DNA of 10,184 nucleotides, from contig CAKRJM010000068.1 in NCBI GenBank assembly GCA_934351765.1, positions 1-10,184 of the forward strand, given 5' to 3'. Positions within the stretch are counted from its first letter, which is position 1. Every line of letters starts with the position of its first letter. This document shows, one piece after another, positions 1 through 6,549 of the stretch. Position numbers and translations under genes: made by a program. Below the pieces are notes generated by a model. It saw nothing but the letters and a program-made list of their open reading frames with translations, was not told the origin of the DNA and did not search any database. The DNA is from an uncultured Lachnospiraceae bacterium (GTDB taxonomy: Bacteria > Bacillota > Clostridia > Lachnospirales > Lachnospiraceae).

Positions 1-257
1 GTTCCTATGGATTCCCGGGTGACATTACAAATCCAGTTGTTTCGGATGCAATGGTAAAGGTGCGGGAATCCTGCAAAAAGCATGGAAAAGCAGCAGGTAT
101 GCATGTAATTCCCAATGATGAAAAGATTTTGTCAGATGCGATTGAAAAAGGATTTACGTTCCTTGCACTGTCCTTTGATTCCAATTTTATCTATCTTGGA
201 TCCAAGGGAATGTTGGAAACCGCAAAAAAAGCAGCTGAAGCAGTAGGAACAAAATAG
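1..257 (+). CDS. HpcH/HpaI-family aldolase, C-terminal fragment
   Basis: This is the 3' end of a gene that begins before the window; the frame is open from base 3 to the TAG at 255-257, giving about 84 residues. The segment starts with SYGFPGDITNPVVSDAM, followed by a helix and the HGKAAGMHV strand, which matches the last part of the TIM barrel in HpcH/HpaI aldolases and the related citrate lyase beta-like family. In that family the 'G.PG...P.V..A' segment follows the substrate-binding region and 'GK.AG' is a late beta strand; members cleave 2-keto-3-deoxy or 4-hydroxy-2-oxo acids to pyruvate plus an aldehyde, usually with a divalent metal. The catalytic Arg/His and metal ligands lie upstream of the window, so the exact substrate cannot be given. 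The internal ATG at 51 is not a start. It converges on aroC. Confidence 0.82.
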   Translation, partial: SYGFPGDITNPVVSDAMVKVRESCKKHGKAAGMHVIPNDEKILSDAIEKGFTFLALSFDSNFIYLGSKGMLETAKKAAEAVGTK

Positions 258-290
258 CCATAATCAGCATTCAAACAGAAATAAAGCAGC

Positions 291-324
291 CGGAGACTCC
301 AGGACATCAGTTCTGGAGTCTCTG
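291..324. terminator. Hairpin between convergent genes, probable terminator
   Basis: GAGACTCCAG (293-302) pairs perfectly with CTGGAGTCTC (313-322) around a 10-nt loop; C291-G324 and G292-T323 can extend it. It lies between the aldolase stop (257) and the aroC stop (380), which are convergent. No long T run follows on the plus strand (TTTTT only at 341-345). On the minus strand the stem is followed by a T-rich stretch (complement of 272-290), so it may serve aroC better than the aldolase. Confidence 0.6.
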
Positions 325-379
325 TCTGCAAACGGGACAATTTTTAAAATATCAGATCATTTTCCAGAAATCCACCCGC

Positions 380-1483
380 CTATTTTTGATAAAACCGGCA
401 GATGTTATCCATACGGGCGCTCATGTTGGCGAACAGAAGATCCACCAGGGTAACGGCAGTCATGGCTTCTACCACCACAACGGCTCGGGGAACGATCATG
501 GGATCGTGGCGTCCGTGGATGGAGATGGAAACGGCTTCTCCGTTCCGGTTCACGGTTGGCTGTACGCGGGAAATCGAAGGGGTAGGTTTAAAGGCCGCAC
601 GGATCAAAATGTCTGATCCGTCACTCATACCGCCCAGGATTCCTCCGGCATGATTGGAGGCTTTTTTTAATGGTGCACCCGGTGCTGCGGCAGGAAGAAA
701 GGGATCATTGTTCTGAGAGCCGGTGCTTTTTGCGGCAGCGAATCCATCACCGATTTCCACGCCTTTCACAGCTCCGATGGAGAACAGTGCTTTTCCAAGA
801 CAGGCATCCAGCTTGTCAAAGACCGGTTCTCCGATGCCGACAGGCATACCGGTCACACAGCAGGCAACGACGCCGCCAACCGAATCCTGTTCTGAGATCT
901 TCTGGTCGGCAAGAATACGAACCTGTTCCGCAGCATTGGAATCCGGCATACAGAATGGATTGGAGGCACAGGCAGAAAGATCCACCTGTTCACAGGCGAT
1001 TCCTCCGATCTCCTCCGCATAGGCGTGAACCTCAATTCCAAGAGATGCAAGAATCTTTATGGCAACGGCTCCGGCGGCAACTCTGGCAGCCGTTTCCCGA
1101 CCGGAGGAGCGTCCGCCGCCGCGGTAATCGCGAAAACCGTATTTTTCATCAAATCCATAGTCGGCATGACCGGGGCGGTAGCAGGCAGCAATCTGGGAAT
1201 AATCATGAGAACGCTGATCCTTGTTAAAGATTACCATGGAAATCGGAGTCCCGGTAGTTTTTCCTTCAAAAACGCCGGAAAGGATCTCAACGGCATCTCC
1301 CTCGGCGCGGCCGGTGGTATAGCGGCTCTGCCCCGGTTTCCGGCGATCCAGAAAGGGCTGAATATCGCCTTCAGAAAGGGAAAGTCCGGCCGGACAGCCA
1401 TCCACAACGACACCCAGTGCCTTTCCGTGTGATTCGCCCCAGGTGGCAAAGGAGAACTGTTTTCCATAGATAGAACCTGACAT
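380..1483 (-). CDS. aroC: Chorismate synthase
   Basis: AroC converts 5-enolpyruvylshikimate-3-phosphate to chorismate, the last step of the shikimate pathway, using reduced FMN as cofactor; it is cytosolic and normally a tetramer. The 367-aa product has the full family length. Visible family blocks are WGESHGKALG with the conserved His19, RRKPGQSRYTT (47-57), the RPGHADY block with His106 (103-109), RDYRGGGRSSGRETAARVA (118-136), GGMSDG near the C-terminal third, and RHDPMIVPRAV close to the end. The two histidines are those used in family catalysis. The ATG at 1481-1483 follows GGAGG by 7 nt, which fixes the start. It stands alone, without other shikimate genes next to it, and is divergent from the HAD gene. 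No truncation or odd residues are seen. Confidence 0.97.
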   Translation of the reverse strand: MSGSIYGKQFSFATWGESHGKALGVVVDGCPAGLSLSEGDIQPFLDRRKPGQSRYTTGRAEGDAVEILSGVFEGKTTGTPISMVIFNKDQRSHDYSQIAACYRPGHADYGFDEKYGFRDYRGGGRSSGRETAARVAAGAVAIKILASLGIEVHAYAEEIGGIACEQVDLSACASNPFCMPDSNAAEQVRILADQKISEQDSVGGVVACCVTGMPVGIGEPVFDKLDACLGKALFSIGAVKGVEIGDGFAAAKSTGSQNNDPFLPAAAPGAPLKKASNHAGGILGGMSDGSDILIRAAFKPTPSISRVQPTVNRNGEAVSISIHGRHDPMIVPRAVVVVEAMTAVTLVDLLFANMSARMDNICRFYQK

Positions 1484-1537
1484 GGGAATACCTCCATTGA
1501 TAAAGCCGGTCTGATCCCCGGCTGATTTTCTGTTTCC

Positions 1538-1566
1538 AGTATAAAGGAAATCCTTTACTTTTACCA
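1538..1566 (-). promoter_or_regulatory. Candidate promoter of aroC
   Basis: On the minus strand TATACT (1538-1543) is a good -10 box; 17 nt upstream is TGGTAA (1561-1566), a weak -35. It would give a leader of about 50 nt before the aroC ribosome site. The -35 region overlaps that of the divergent promoter. A short GCCGG/CCGGC hairpin (1505-1522) lies in the leader. Confidence 0.42.
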
Positions 1567-1582
1567 GATTTTTTTCTATAAT
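1554..1582 (+). promoter_or_regulatory. Promoter of the HAD hydrolase gene
   Basis: TTTACT (1554-1559) and a perfect TATAAT (1577-1582) are separated by 17 nt, a sigma-A type arrangement. Transcription would start near 1589, giving a purine-rich leader of about 90 nt before the ATG at 1680. Confidence 0.7.
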
Positions 1583-1679
1583 GGCGGAGAAAAAAAGAAA
1601 AAGTCAGATCAGTGACTGCGGAGAATAGAAAGAAAAAGAGAACGAACAGGTGCTCCGGCAGAAGGAAAGGAAGGATATC

Positions 1680-2354
1680 ATGTTAAAAAGTGTGATTTTC
1701 GATATGGACGGCGTACTGGTCAACAGCGAGCCGCTTCATTATCAGGCATTCGTGAGGACACTGGCACAGTGGGGAAAATGTCTGACGTATGAAGAATATA
1801 AGAAATACATCGGAACGACCAACGCAGTGATCTGCGAAGGTCTGGTAAAAACCTATGATCTGCCGGTTACCCCGGAGGAGTTCAATGAGATCATGAAAAA
1901 ACATAAGGCGGATGTTTATGCCGAGGTGGGATATCCCGGAATCCCCGGAGTACCGGAAATGCTCCGTTCGTTTAAAGAAGCAGGCTATACGATGGCGGTG
2001 GCTTCCTCTTCGCCTTATGAAAACATTGTAAAGACAACAAAAGAGCTGGGGATCCATGAATATTTTGATCAGCTGGTCAGCGGTGAGAGCGTAGAACATC
2101 CGAAGCCTGCGCCGGATGTATTTTTAAAGGCGGCAAAGGCACTTGGGACGGCACCGGAGGAATGTCTGGTGGTGGAGGATTCCTGCCATGGCGTCCATGC
2201 AGCAAAAAATGCCGGAATGCCCAGCATCGGTTTTATCAATCCCGATTCCGGCGACCAGGATCTTTCCTGCGCCACCAGACAGACCAGGGACTTCCATGAA
2301 GTAGACGCCTCCTACGCAGAAGAAGTGTACAAAATCTGGAAAAACCGCCAGTAA
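1680..2354 (+). CDS. HAD-family phosphatase / beta-phosphoglucomutase-like protein
   Basis: This is a 224-aa cytosolic HAD superfamily (subfamily IA) hydrolase. Motif I is FDMDGVLVNSEP, with nucleophile Asp8 and acid/base Asp10; the helical cap follows (about 17-85); motif II is VASSSPY (Ser109-111); motif III Lys142 lies in HPKPAPDVF; motif IV is VVEDSCHGVHAAKNAGM with Glu166-Asp167. These are all four catalytic motifs, so it should be active. The 'DGV..SEPLH' start and the SSS motif II are typical of the beta-phosphoglucomutase/sugar-phosphate phosphatase group, but the true substrate (sugar phosphate, phosphoglycolate, or a mutase reaction) cannot be read from sequence. The ATG at 1680 has AAGGAAGGA just upstream; a GTG at 1650 in the same frame would add 10 residues but has a weaker ribosome site. 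It is divergent from aroC. Confidence 0.9.
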   Translation: MLKSVIFDMDGVLVNSEPLHYQAFVRTLAQWGKCLTYEEYKKYIGTTNAVICEGLVKTYDLPVTPEEFNEIMKKHKADVYAEVGYPGIPGVPEMLRSFKEAGYTMAVASSSPYENIVKTTKELGIHEYFDQLVSGESVEHPKPAPDVFLKAAKALGTAPEECLVVEDSCHGVHAAKNAGMPSIGFINPDSGDQDLSCATRQTRDFHEVDASYAEEVYKIWKNRQ

Positions 2355-2425
2355 AAAAAGCCTGCCCCACAGAACTCAGCACCTTGATTGTCAGACCCTA
2401 TCAGTGGAGCGTGCAAAGACAAGGA

Positions 2426-2492
2426 AGATCCCATGCAGCGGGATCTCAGAGGCGACTTTGGGTGGAGCCGGGTGAGAACCGCTGCTGGGATC
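2426..2492. other. Nested inverted-repeat element between convergent genes
   Basis: Two alternative hairpins share one arm. The short one pairs AGATCCC (2426-2432) with GGGATCT (2440-2446) over a 7-nt loop. The long one pairs 2427-2441 with 2479-2492 (GATCCCA plus GCAGCGG against CCGCTGC plus TGGGATC, with T2434 bulged), 14 base pairs around a 37-nt loop. The element fills the gap between the HAD stop (2354) and the GDPD stop (2502). Read on the minus strand, the short hairpin is followed by TTCCTTGTCTTT, so it could end GDPD transcription. The plus strand resembles part of a T-box leader; see findings. Confidence 0.6.
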
Positions 2493-2501
2493 AACTGGAG
2501 T

Positions 2502-3440
2502 TTACGGGCGGAACCCTTCAAAGATAAAGAGATCGAATTGTTTTTTGCATACTTCCATATCTTCTTTTGAGCGTATCGTCCATGCCACGGACAGATTCCG
2601 GTACAGGTTTTTACATAACCGTCTGGACAGTGCTCCGGCGCAGGTGAAGTCATAGGCAATGAAGTCCGGCTTTGTCAGAAAGTTAAACAGAAGATGATGG
2701 AGCGGAGAAAGATATACATAATGAAACGGGGAGGATACTTCCCGGAATTTGGCGGAAAGCTGGCCCCGGACGATCTGGGGCCGGTTCTTTTTATACCATC
2801 GGAGCACCAGCGGGTTAAAGGATTCGATACAGTAAAGGCCGGAATAATGCTTCAGAAGCCGGTCGCAGACCTGGCAGACGGAGGTATCGAATAATTCCAC
2901 TTTATACTCGATCAGAAGGGGGACACGGCCATTTACCGTGTCCAGAACCTCTTCAAATTTCGGAATCCGCTCGTTGGTACCGTTCAGCCGAAATGCCGAC
3001 AGCTCTTCCCAGGTGAAGCAGCAGACTTTACCGGATACGCCGCAGACACGGTCAAGGGTAAAGTCATGGAATACGACAGGAATCCCGTCCTTCGTGAGCT
3101 GAACATCCAGCTCAATGCCATATCCGGCATCTGCCGCAGCGCGGAACGCCGGAAGAGAATTTTCCGGTACATTTATTCCGGGAACGGGATGAAACGGGAC
3201 AGAAACCTGTCGGTGGCTGCTGCCGGAGGATGCCTGGGTATCGCGGCTTTCCGGAAAGATCCGTCGTCTGAAGGGCAGCTCCGGAGTCACATCATGAAGC
3301 CCGCGGTGGGCATAATAATACCGGCGAAGCTCCGAAACATCGTCCTTCTTTCCAAGGGCCGGCATGATGAGAAACAGATAAAGAAGCGGAAGCCCCGGAA
3401 AGCAGGCAAAAATCAGAATCAGGATCAGGAACAGGCTCAT
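2502..3440 (-). CDS. Membrane-anchored glycerophosphodiester phosphodiesterase
   Basis: GDPD enzymes cleave glycerophosphodiesters (phospholipid head-group products) to glycerol-3-phosphate and an alcohol, using a metal ion on a TIM barrel. The 312-aa product starts with a hydrophobic segment (residues 3-28) that probably anchors it in the membrane. Then follow AHRG (His45, Arg46), PENSLPAF (Glu93, Asn94), GIELDVQLTKDG (Glu110, Asp112), VVFHD (His125), LLIEYK (Glu178, Lys180) and a C-terminal AWTIRSKEDM segment. These are the family catalytic and metal-binding residues in the correct order. An unusual stretch of about 40 polar residues (51-90) separates the HRG block from PENS. The ATG at 3438-3440 overlaps the stop of the upstream MBL gene as ATGA, so the two are probably cotranscribed and translationally coupled; the ribosome site GGGGAG lies about 12 nt upstream, inside that gene. 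Confidence 0.92.
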   Translation of the reverse strand: MSLFLILILIFACFPGLPLLYLFLIMPALGKKDDVSELRRYYYAHRGLHDVTPELPFRRRIFPESRDTQASSGSSHRQVSVPFHPVPGINVPENSLPAFRAAADAGYGIELDVQLTKDGIPVVFHDFTLDRVCGVSGKVCCFTWEELSAFRLNGTNERIPKFEEVLDTVNGRVPLLIEYKVELFDTSVCQVCDRLLKHYSGLYCIESFNPLVLRWYKKNRPQIVRGQLSAKFREVSSPFHYVYLSPLHHLLFNFLTKPDFIAYDFTCAGALSRRLCKNLYRNLSVAWTIRSKEDMEVCKKQFDLFIFEGFRP

Positions 3441-4240
3441 AGTGTCAGGATCTCCCCGTCATCAGGAACGAACAAGGTTCCATGGTAATACTGGCGTCCT
3501 TCTGCCAGATAGCGTTCTTTCCGGTGTGTAATATCCTTGTCTTCCGTATGCCAGAGTACCAGGTTCGGAATATGAAGGCTTTCTGCCAGTTCGCAGGCGT
3601 CCTTAACGGTGCTGTGATGCTTTTCGTAGGGCTTGAACCGGTCGCGGTCGCCGTAAAGGCAGAAGGCTTCATGCAGAAGCCAGTCACTTCCGGCCACATA
3701 CCGCTCACAGCCGGGATTATACGGCTCGTCTCCGGCACAGGTCAGCTTCTTTCCGTTCTTCAGAACCGTAGTGAAGCCGAACTGACGTGCCTTGGTGGAA
3801 AGAATATCAAAAAACGTCACCTCATAATCCAGGATCTTATGGGTGTCTCCGTCGGAAAGCGGAACAAATAAAATCCGGTCATCAAAGAAATCACAGAATT
3901 TTTTCTGGATCGTCAGACGGCAGAGTGTTTTAATGGTCTCGACCAGTCCATCGTGACAGTAGATGGTCAGGTTTCCTTCGTAGCTGCCCTTTTTCATGGC
4001 AGTGGCGATCATACGGATAATCCATACCATTCCAAGAATGTGGTCATTATGTTCGTGGGTAACAAAGACATGATGGATTTTTGTCAGAGGGACATCCATA
4101 TCTTCCAGGATCCGCAGGATCCCATTGCCGCCGCCGGCATCCACCAGGAAATATTCTTCCTCATCGCGGATCGCAAAACAGGTGTTGTAGCATCGTGTAG
4201 CCTGGGCATTGCCCGTGCCGAATACATATAATTCTTCCAT
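3437..4240 (-). CDS. Metallo-beta-lactamase-fold hydrolase, RNase Z-like
   Basis: This is a 267-aa cytosolic MBL-fold protein. The zinc motif is THEHNDH (His62, His64, Asp66, His67). Later blocks are CAGDEP (Asp171), LLHEAFC (His190) and LVLWHTED (His231), which supply the remaining zinc ligands in an RNase Z/arylsulfatase-like order; the 'LLHEA' block is typical of that branch. Members act on tRNA 3' ends, phosphodiesters or small esters. It is shorter than bona fide RNase Z, and I do not see the long exosite arm, so tRNA processing is unlikely to be its main job; a phosphodiesterase role is inferred. The ATG at 4238-4240 has AAGGATGG upstream. A TTG at 4297 in the same frame lacks a ribosome site and would add a poor N-terminal extension. 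It is the first gene of a two-gene operon with the GDPD. Confidence 0.88.
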   Translation of the reverse strand: MEELYVFGTGNAQATRCYNTCFAIRDEEEYFLVDAGGGNGILRILEDMDVPLTKIHHVFVTHEHNDHILGMVWIIRMIATAMKKGSYEGNLTIYCHDGLVETIKTLCRLTIQKKFCDFFDDRILFVPLSDGDTHKILDYEVTFFDILSTKARQFGFTTVLKNGKKLTCAGDEPYNPGCERYVAGSDWLLHEAFCLYGDRDRFKPYEKHHSTVKDACELAESLHIPNLVLWHTEDKDITHRKERYLAEGRQYYHGTLFVPDDGEILTL

Positions 4241-4336
4241 GGAAAACCATCCTTTCAAATTCGGTTTCAAATTCAGTAAAAAGCAGGTGTAAATCAAACG
4301 GTTTGTCGCATAAAAACTTCGTTTTGTTCCATCGGA

Positions 4337-4365
4337 ATTATACTATATAAGCAGGGGCGATGCAA
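4337..4365 (-). promoter_or_regulatory. Promoter of the MBL-GDPD operon
   Basis: On the minus strand TTGCAT (4360-4365) is followed after exactly 17 nt by a perfect TATAAT (4337-4342). Transcription would begin near 4330, leaving a leader of about 90 nt that contains a tandem TTTCAAATTC repeat. Confidence 0.72.
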
Positions 4366-4430
4366 GGGCTGCGTCCAGTTCAGTTACTGTCAGTTCACGA
4401 AAAATTCAGAATTTGTTCGCATCCGATTCA

Positions 4431-4459
4431 TTGACGGGGGACCGGAAAACGGCTATGAT
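4431..4459 (+). promoter_or_regulatory. Promoter of the zinc-ribbon gene
   Basis: TTGACG (4431-4436) and TATGAT (4454-4459) are spaced by 17 nt. The expected start near 4466 lies downstream of the ATG at 4413, which rules out the longer reading of the following gene. A GCCTGA/TCAGGC hairpin (4471-4484) is in the leader. Confidence 0.7.
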
Positions 4460-4520
4460 TAAACAAGACAGCCTGAGATCAGGCGATAAAAGAAATAAGA
4501 AAAGCAGGAGAGAAACAGTC

Positions 4521-4922
4521 ATGGGTGGATTTCGAGATAAATTGAACCGGATGATGTATGGAAGATATGGGAATGATCAGCTTAATAAAGCAATACTGAT
4601 CCTCACGATCATCTGCCTGGTGATTTCCATGTTTACGCGGATCCAGGCGTTTTATATGATCGCGCTGGCGGGGCTTCTGCTGGCATATTATCGGATGCTG
4701 TCGCGGAACATTTCAAAGCGGGGCATGGAAAACACCCGCTATCTGAAAGCTACCGCCGGGCTTCGTGGAAAATATCAGAAAATGAAAAACCGGAGTGCCG
4801 ATAAGACACACTGCTATTTTCAGTGCCCGTCCTGCCATCAGACAGTCCGGGTGCCAAAGGGCAAGGGAAAGATCAGTATCACCTGCCCGAAATGCCGGCA
4901 TGAGTTTATTAAGAGAACGTAA
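4521..4922 (+). CDS. Small membrane protein with C-terminal zinc ribbon
   Basis: The 133-aa product has a basic N-terminus (GGFRDKLNRMMYGRYG), two hydrophobic segments likely to cross the membrane (about residues 24-38 and 43-58), a basic linker, and a C-terminal zinc ribbon made of CPSC (Cys102, Cys105) and CPKC (Cys122, Cys125). A short helical hairpin with both ends in the cytoplasm is the most likely topology, placing the ribbon and its basic surroundings inside the cell. Such proteins are widespread in Lachnospiraceae but have no assigned function that I know of; the ribbon could bind nucleic acid or a protein partner. The ATG at 4521 follows AGGAG by 10 nt and lies downstream of a good promoter. 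It is a single-gene unit, divergent from the MBL operon and convergent with the symporter. Confidence 0.85.
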   Translation: MGGFRDKLNRMMYGRYGNDQLNKAILILTIICLVISMFTRIQAFYMIALAGLLLAYYRMLSRNISKRGMENTRYLKATAGLRGKYQKMKNRSADKTHCYFQCPSCHQTVRVPKGKGKISITCPKCRHEFIKRT

Positions 4923-4957
4923 CGGCACTTAAAACCGAAAGAATGGTTATTTAAACA

Positions 4958-5013
4958 AAAGCTCCCTGTCCTGCCGGAAAACCACAGTGTGATCCGGCAG
5001 GACAGGGAGCTTT
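4958..5013. terminator. 21-bp perfect inverted repeat, bidirectional terminator
   Basis: Positions 4958-4978 are the exact reverse complement of 4993-5013, with a 14-nt loop. The arms are GC-rich, with AAA/TTT at the base. The stem sits between convergent stops at 4922 and 5044. On the minus strand it is followed by TTTTGTTTAAAT, a good U tract for the symporter gene; on the plus strand only TTT follows. Confidence 0.88.
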
Positions 5014-5043
5014 GGCATGTCAATAGAAATGTGCGGAAATCAA

Positions 5044-6441
5044 TCAGCGCCGTTTCCGCTGTTCAAAATCCTTCAGGCTGGCCAGCGCCTCTTTTGACAG
5101 AGGCAGAAGGGCAATCAGGTTGAAGATAGTCATAAGACCGATCCCCACGTCGCCCAGATCCCACACGAAGGTGTAGGCAGCCAGTCCGCCGATGAAGAGC
5201 ATGGCGAGGGCCAGAAGCTTGTAGCCGGTCTGGGCGGCCCAGCGGTCTCCGAACAGGTAGGAGACGTTGGAACGGGCATAGAACAGGATACCGATAAAGG
5301 TTGTGAAGCTGAACAGCCAGAGGATCACAGCAATAAAAATCACGCCAAACTGACCTAAATGGGCATACATGGAAGCCTGGAGAAGATCCATGCCGGCCAG
5401 TCCGTCGATGGCACCGGCAGGAGCCAGCAGCATGATCAGAGCGGTACAGGTGCATAACAGGGTATCCACAAACACGCCGAAGGCCTGCATAATGCCGACC
5501 TTTGCCGGGTGATCACTTTCTGCGGCAGCTGCCGCACAGGGGGCAGAGCCGGAGCCTGCTTCATTGGAGAAAAGGCCACGCTTGACGCCGTTCATGAGAA
5601 CTGCCCCGAAACCGCCGGCTGCGATCTGGCGAAGTCCAAAGGCCTCGGAAAAGATACGGGAGAAAACGGATCCCAGCTGGCCGGCGTTTAAGATGATCAG
5701 AACGATGGTGATCAGGATATAAAACGCAGACATGATGGGAACCAGAATATCCAGAACCTTTACGGTGGCATTTTTTCGCAGGACGATCAGCAGTGCGACA
5801 AGCACCAGCGCAATGGTTGTATATAAAGGCGGAATAGAAAATGCATTGTGGAAGGCAGAGGTAACAGAGTTGCCGACCACCTGGCTGATGCCGCACCAGC
5901 AGATCAGGCCGGAGATGGCAAACAGGGATGCAAGGATGCTTTTTTTCAGTGGTGTTTTCCGCCTGGACTGGATCCAGTCATGAATATAGTAGGCAGGACC
6001 GCCCCGGTAACCGCCGTATAACGGATCCTTCTGTTTATGAAGCTGTGCCAGAGTTGCTTCAACAAAGGCTGTGGCAGAACCAAGGAGTGCCGAGATCCAC
6101 ATCCAGAATACAGCACCGGCACCGCCAAAAGAAATAGCAGCGACCACGCCCACCAGGTTTCCCATGCCGACGCGGGTGGCTGTGGAAACGATCAGAGCCT
6201 GTATCGCCGAAAGGCCACCATGCTTTTGCTCCTTCTTTTCTGTCAGTGTACGGAACATGTCCGGAATCAGACGGATCTGCATGCAACGCGTCCGGATCGT
6301 AAAATAGATTCCGACAGGGAACAGAAGAAGCACCAGAGGCGGAAGACTTAAAACTCCATCGCCGGGCAGAGGCAGACGAATCCAGTCACCCCACAGAAAG
6401 CCGTAGACACGGCTGATTAACGTGACAATAAAATTACCCAT
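5044..6441 (-). CDS. Sodium:alanine/glycine symporter, AGCS family
   Basis: AGCS carriers bring alanine or glycine into the cell with Na+ (or H+). The 465-aa product has the normal family length and many hydrophobic segments spread over its length, about 10-11 membrane helices. The family signature is seen in TRVGMGNLVGVVAAISFGG (89-107) followed by GAVFWMWISALLGSATAFVEATLA, and in the SNEAGSGSAPCAAAAAES block (292-309), both parts of the substrate and sodium path in this LeuT-fold family. The position usually read as T/G-x-G-N is kept as GMGN. The ATG at 6439-6441 has GGGGAGG 10 nt upstream. It appears to be monocistronic, with a strong terminator after it and a structured leader before it. 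Substrate choice between alanine, glycine and others is not readable; no glycine riboswitch is seen upstream. Confidence 0.95.
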   Translation of the reverse strand: MGNFIVTLISRVYGFLWGDWIRLPLPGDGVLSLPPLVLLLFPVGIYFTIRTRCMQIRLIPDMFRTLTEKKEQKHGGLSAIQALIVSTATRVGMGNLVGVVAAISFGGAGAVFWMWISALLGSATAFVEATLAQLHKQKDPLYGGYRGGPAYYIHDWIQSRRKTPLKKSILASLFAISGLICWCGISQVVGNSVTSAFHNAFSIPPLYTTIALVLVALLIVLRKNATVKVLDILVPIMSAFYILITIVLIILNAGQLGSVFSRIFSEAFGLRQIAAGGFGAVLMNGVKRGLFSNEAGSGSAPCAAAAAESDHPAKVGIMQAFGVFVDTLLCTCTALIMLLAPAGAIDGLAGMDLLQASMYAHLGQFGVIFIAVILWLFSFTTFIGILFYARSNVSYLFGDRWAAQTGYKLLALAMLFIGGLAAYTFVWDLGDVGIGLMTIFNLIALLPLSKEALASLKDFEQRKRR

Positions 6442-6474
6442 AATAAAAAAACCTCCCCAAATTATATGTCAAGT

Positions 6475-6538
6475 ACGTTTTGTTCACAGGGCAGGAGCGC
6501 CTGTAAAATAAAACGTTGCGGCCAGCCTCCGGCTGACC
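6475..6538 (-). promoter_or_regulatory. Structured 5' leader of the AGCS gene
   Basis: Two hairpins lie in the predicted leader. The first in transcript order is GGTCAGCC/GGCTGGCC-like (6520-6538, loop of 3 nt, one mismatch), followed by GCAACG and a T-rich run (6505-6513 on the complement), similar to an intrinsic terminator. The second is a large imperfect palindrome with arms 6475-6490 and 6500-6516 (ACGTTTT at both outer ends, ACAGG/CCTGT at the inner ends) that includes the T-rich run of the first. The ribosome site follows at 6452-6458. The layout suggests attenuation, but this is inferred. Confidence 0.45.
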
Positions 6539-6549
6539 GTAATAGTCAT

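Noticed and set aside
670..1227. Long plus-strand frame opposite aroC
   Set aside because: It is antisense to a full-length, clearly conserved chorismate synthase and its translation is Arg/His/Pro-rich without any recognisable domain.
4241..4297. N-terminal extension of the MBL protein from TTG 4297
   Set aside because: No ribosome site precedes TTG, while ATG 4240 has AAGGATGG and starts the conserved fold directly.
4413..4520. N-terminal extension of the zinc-ribbon protein from ATG 4413
   Set aside because: The promoter boxes lie inside it (4431-4459), it has no ribosome site, and the residues are polar and unlike the family.
6461..6472. TTGACA directly joined to TATAAT on the minus strand before the AGCS gene
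   Set aside because: The boxes abut with no spacer, and using TATAAT as -10 would put the transcript start inside the ribosome site.
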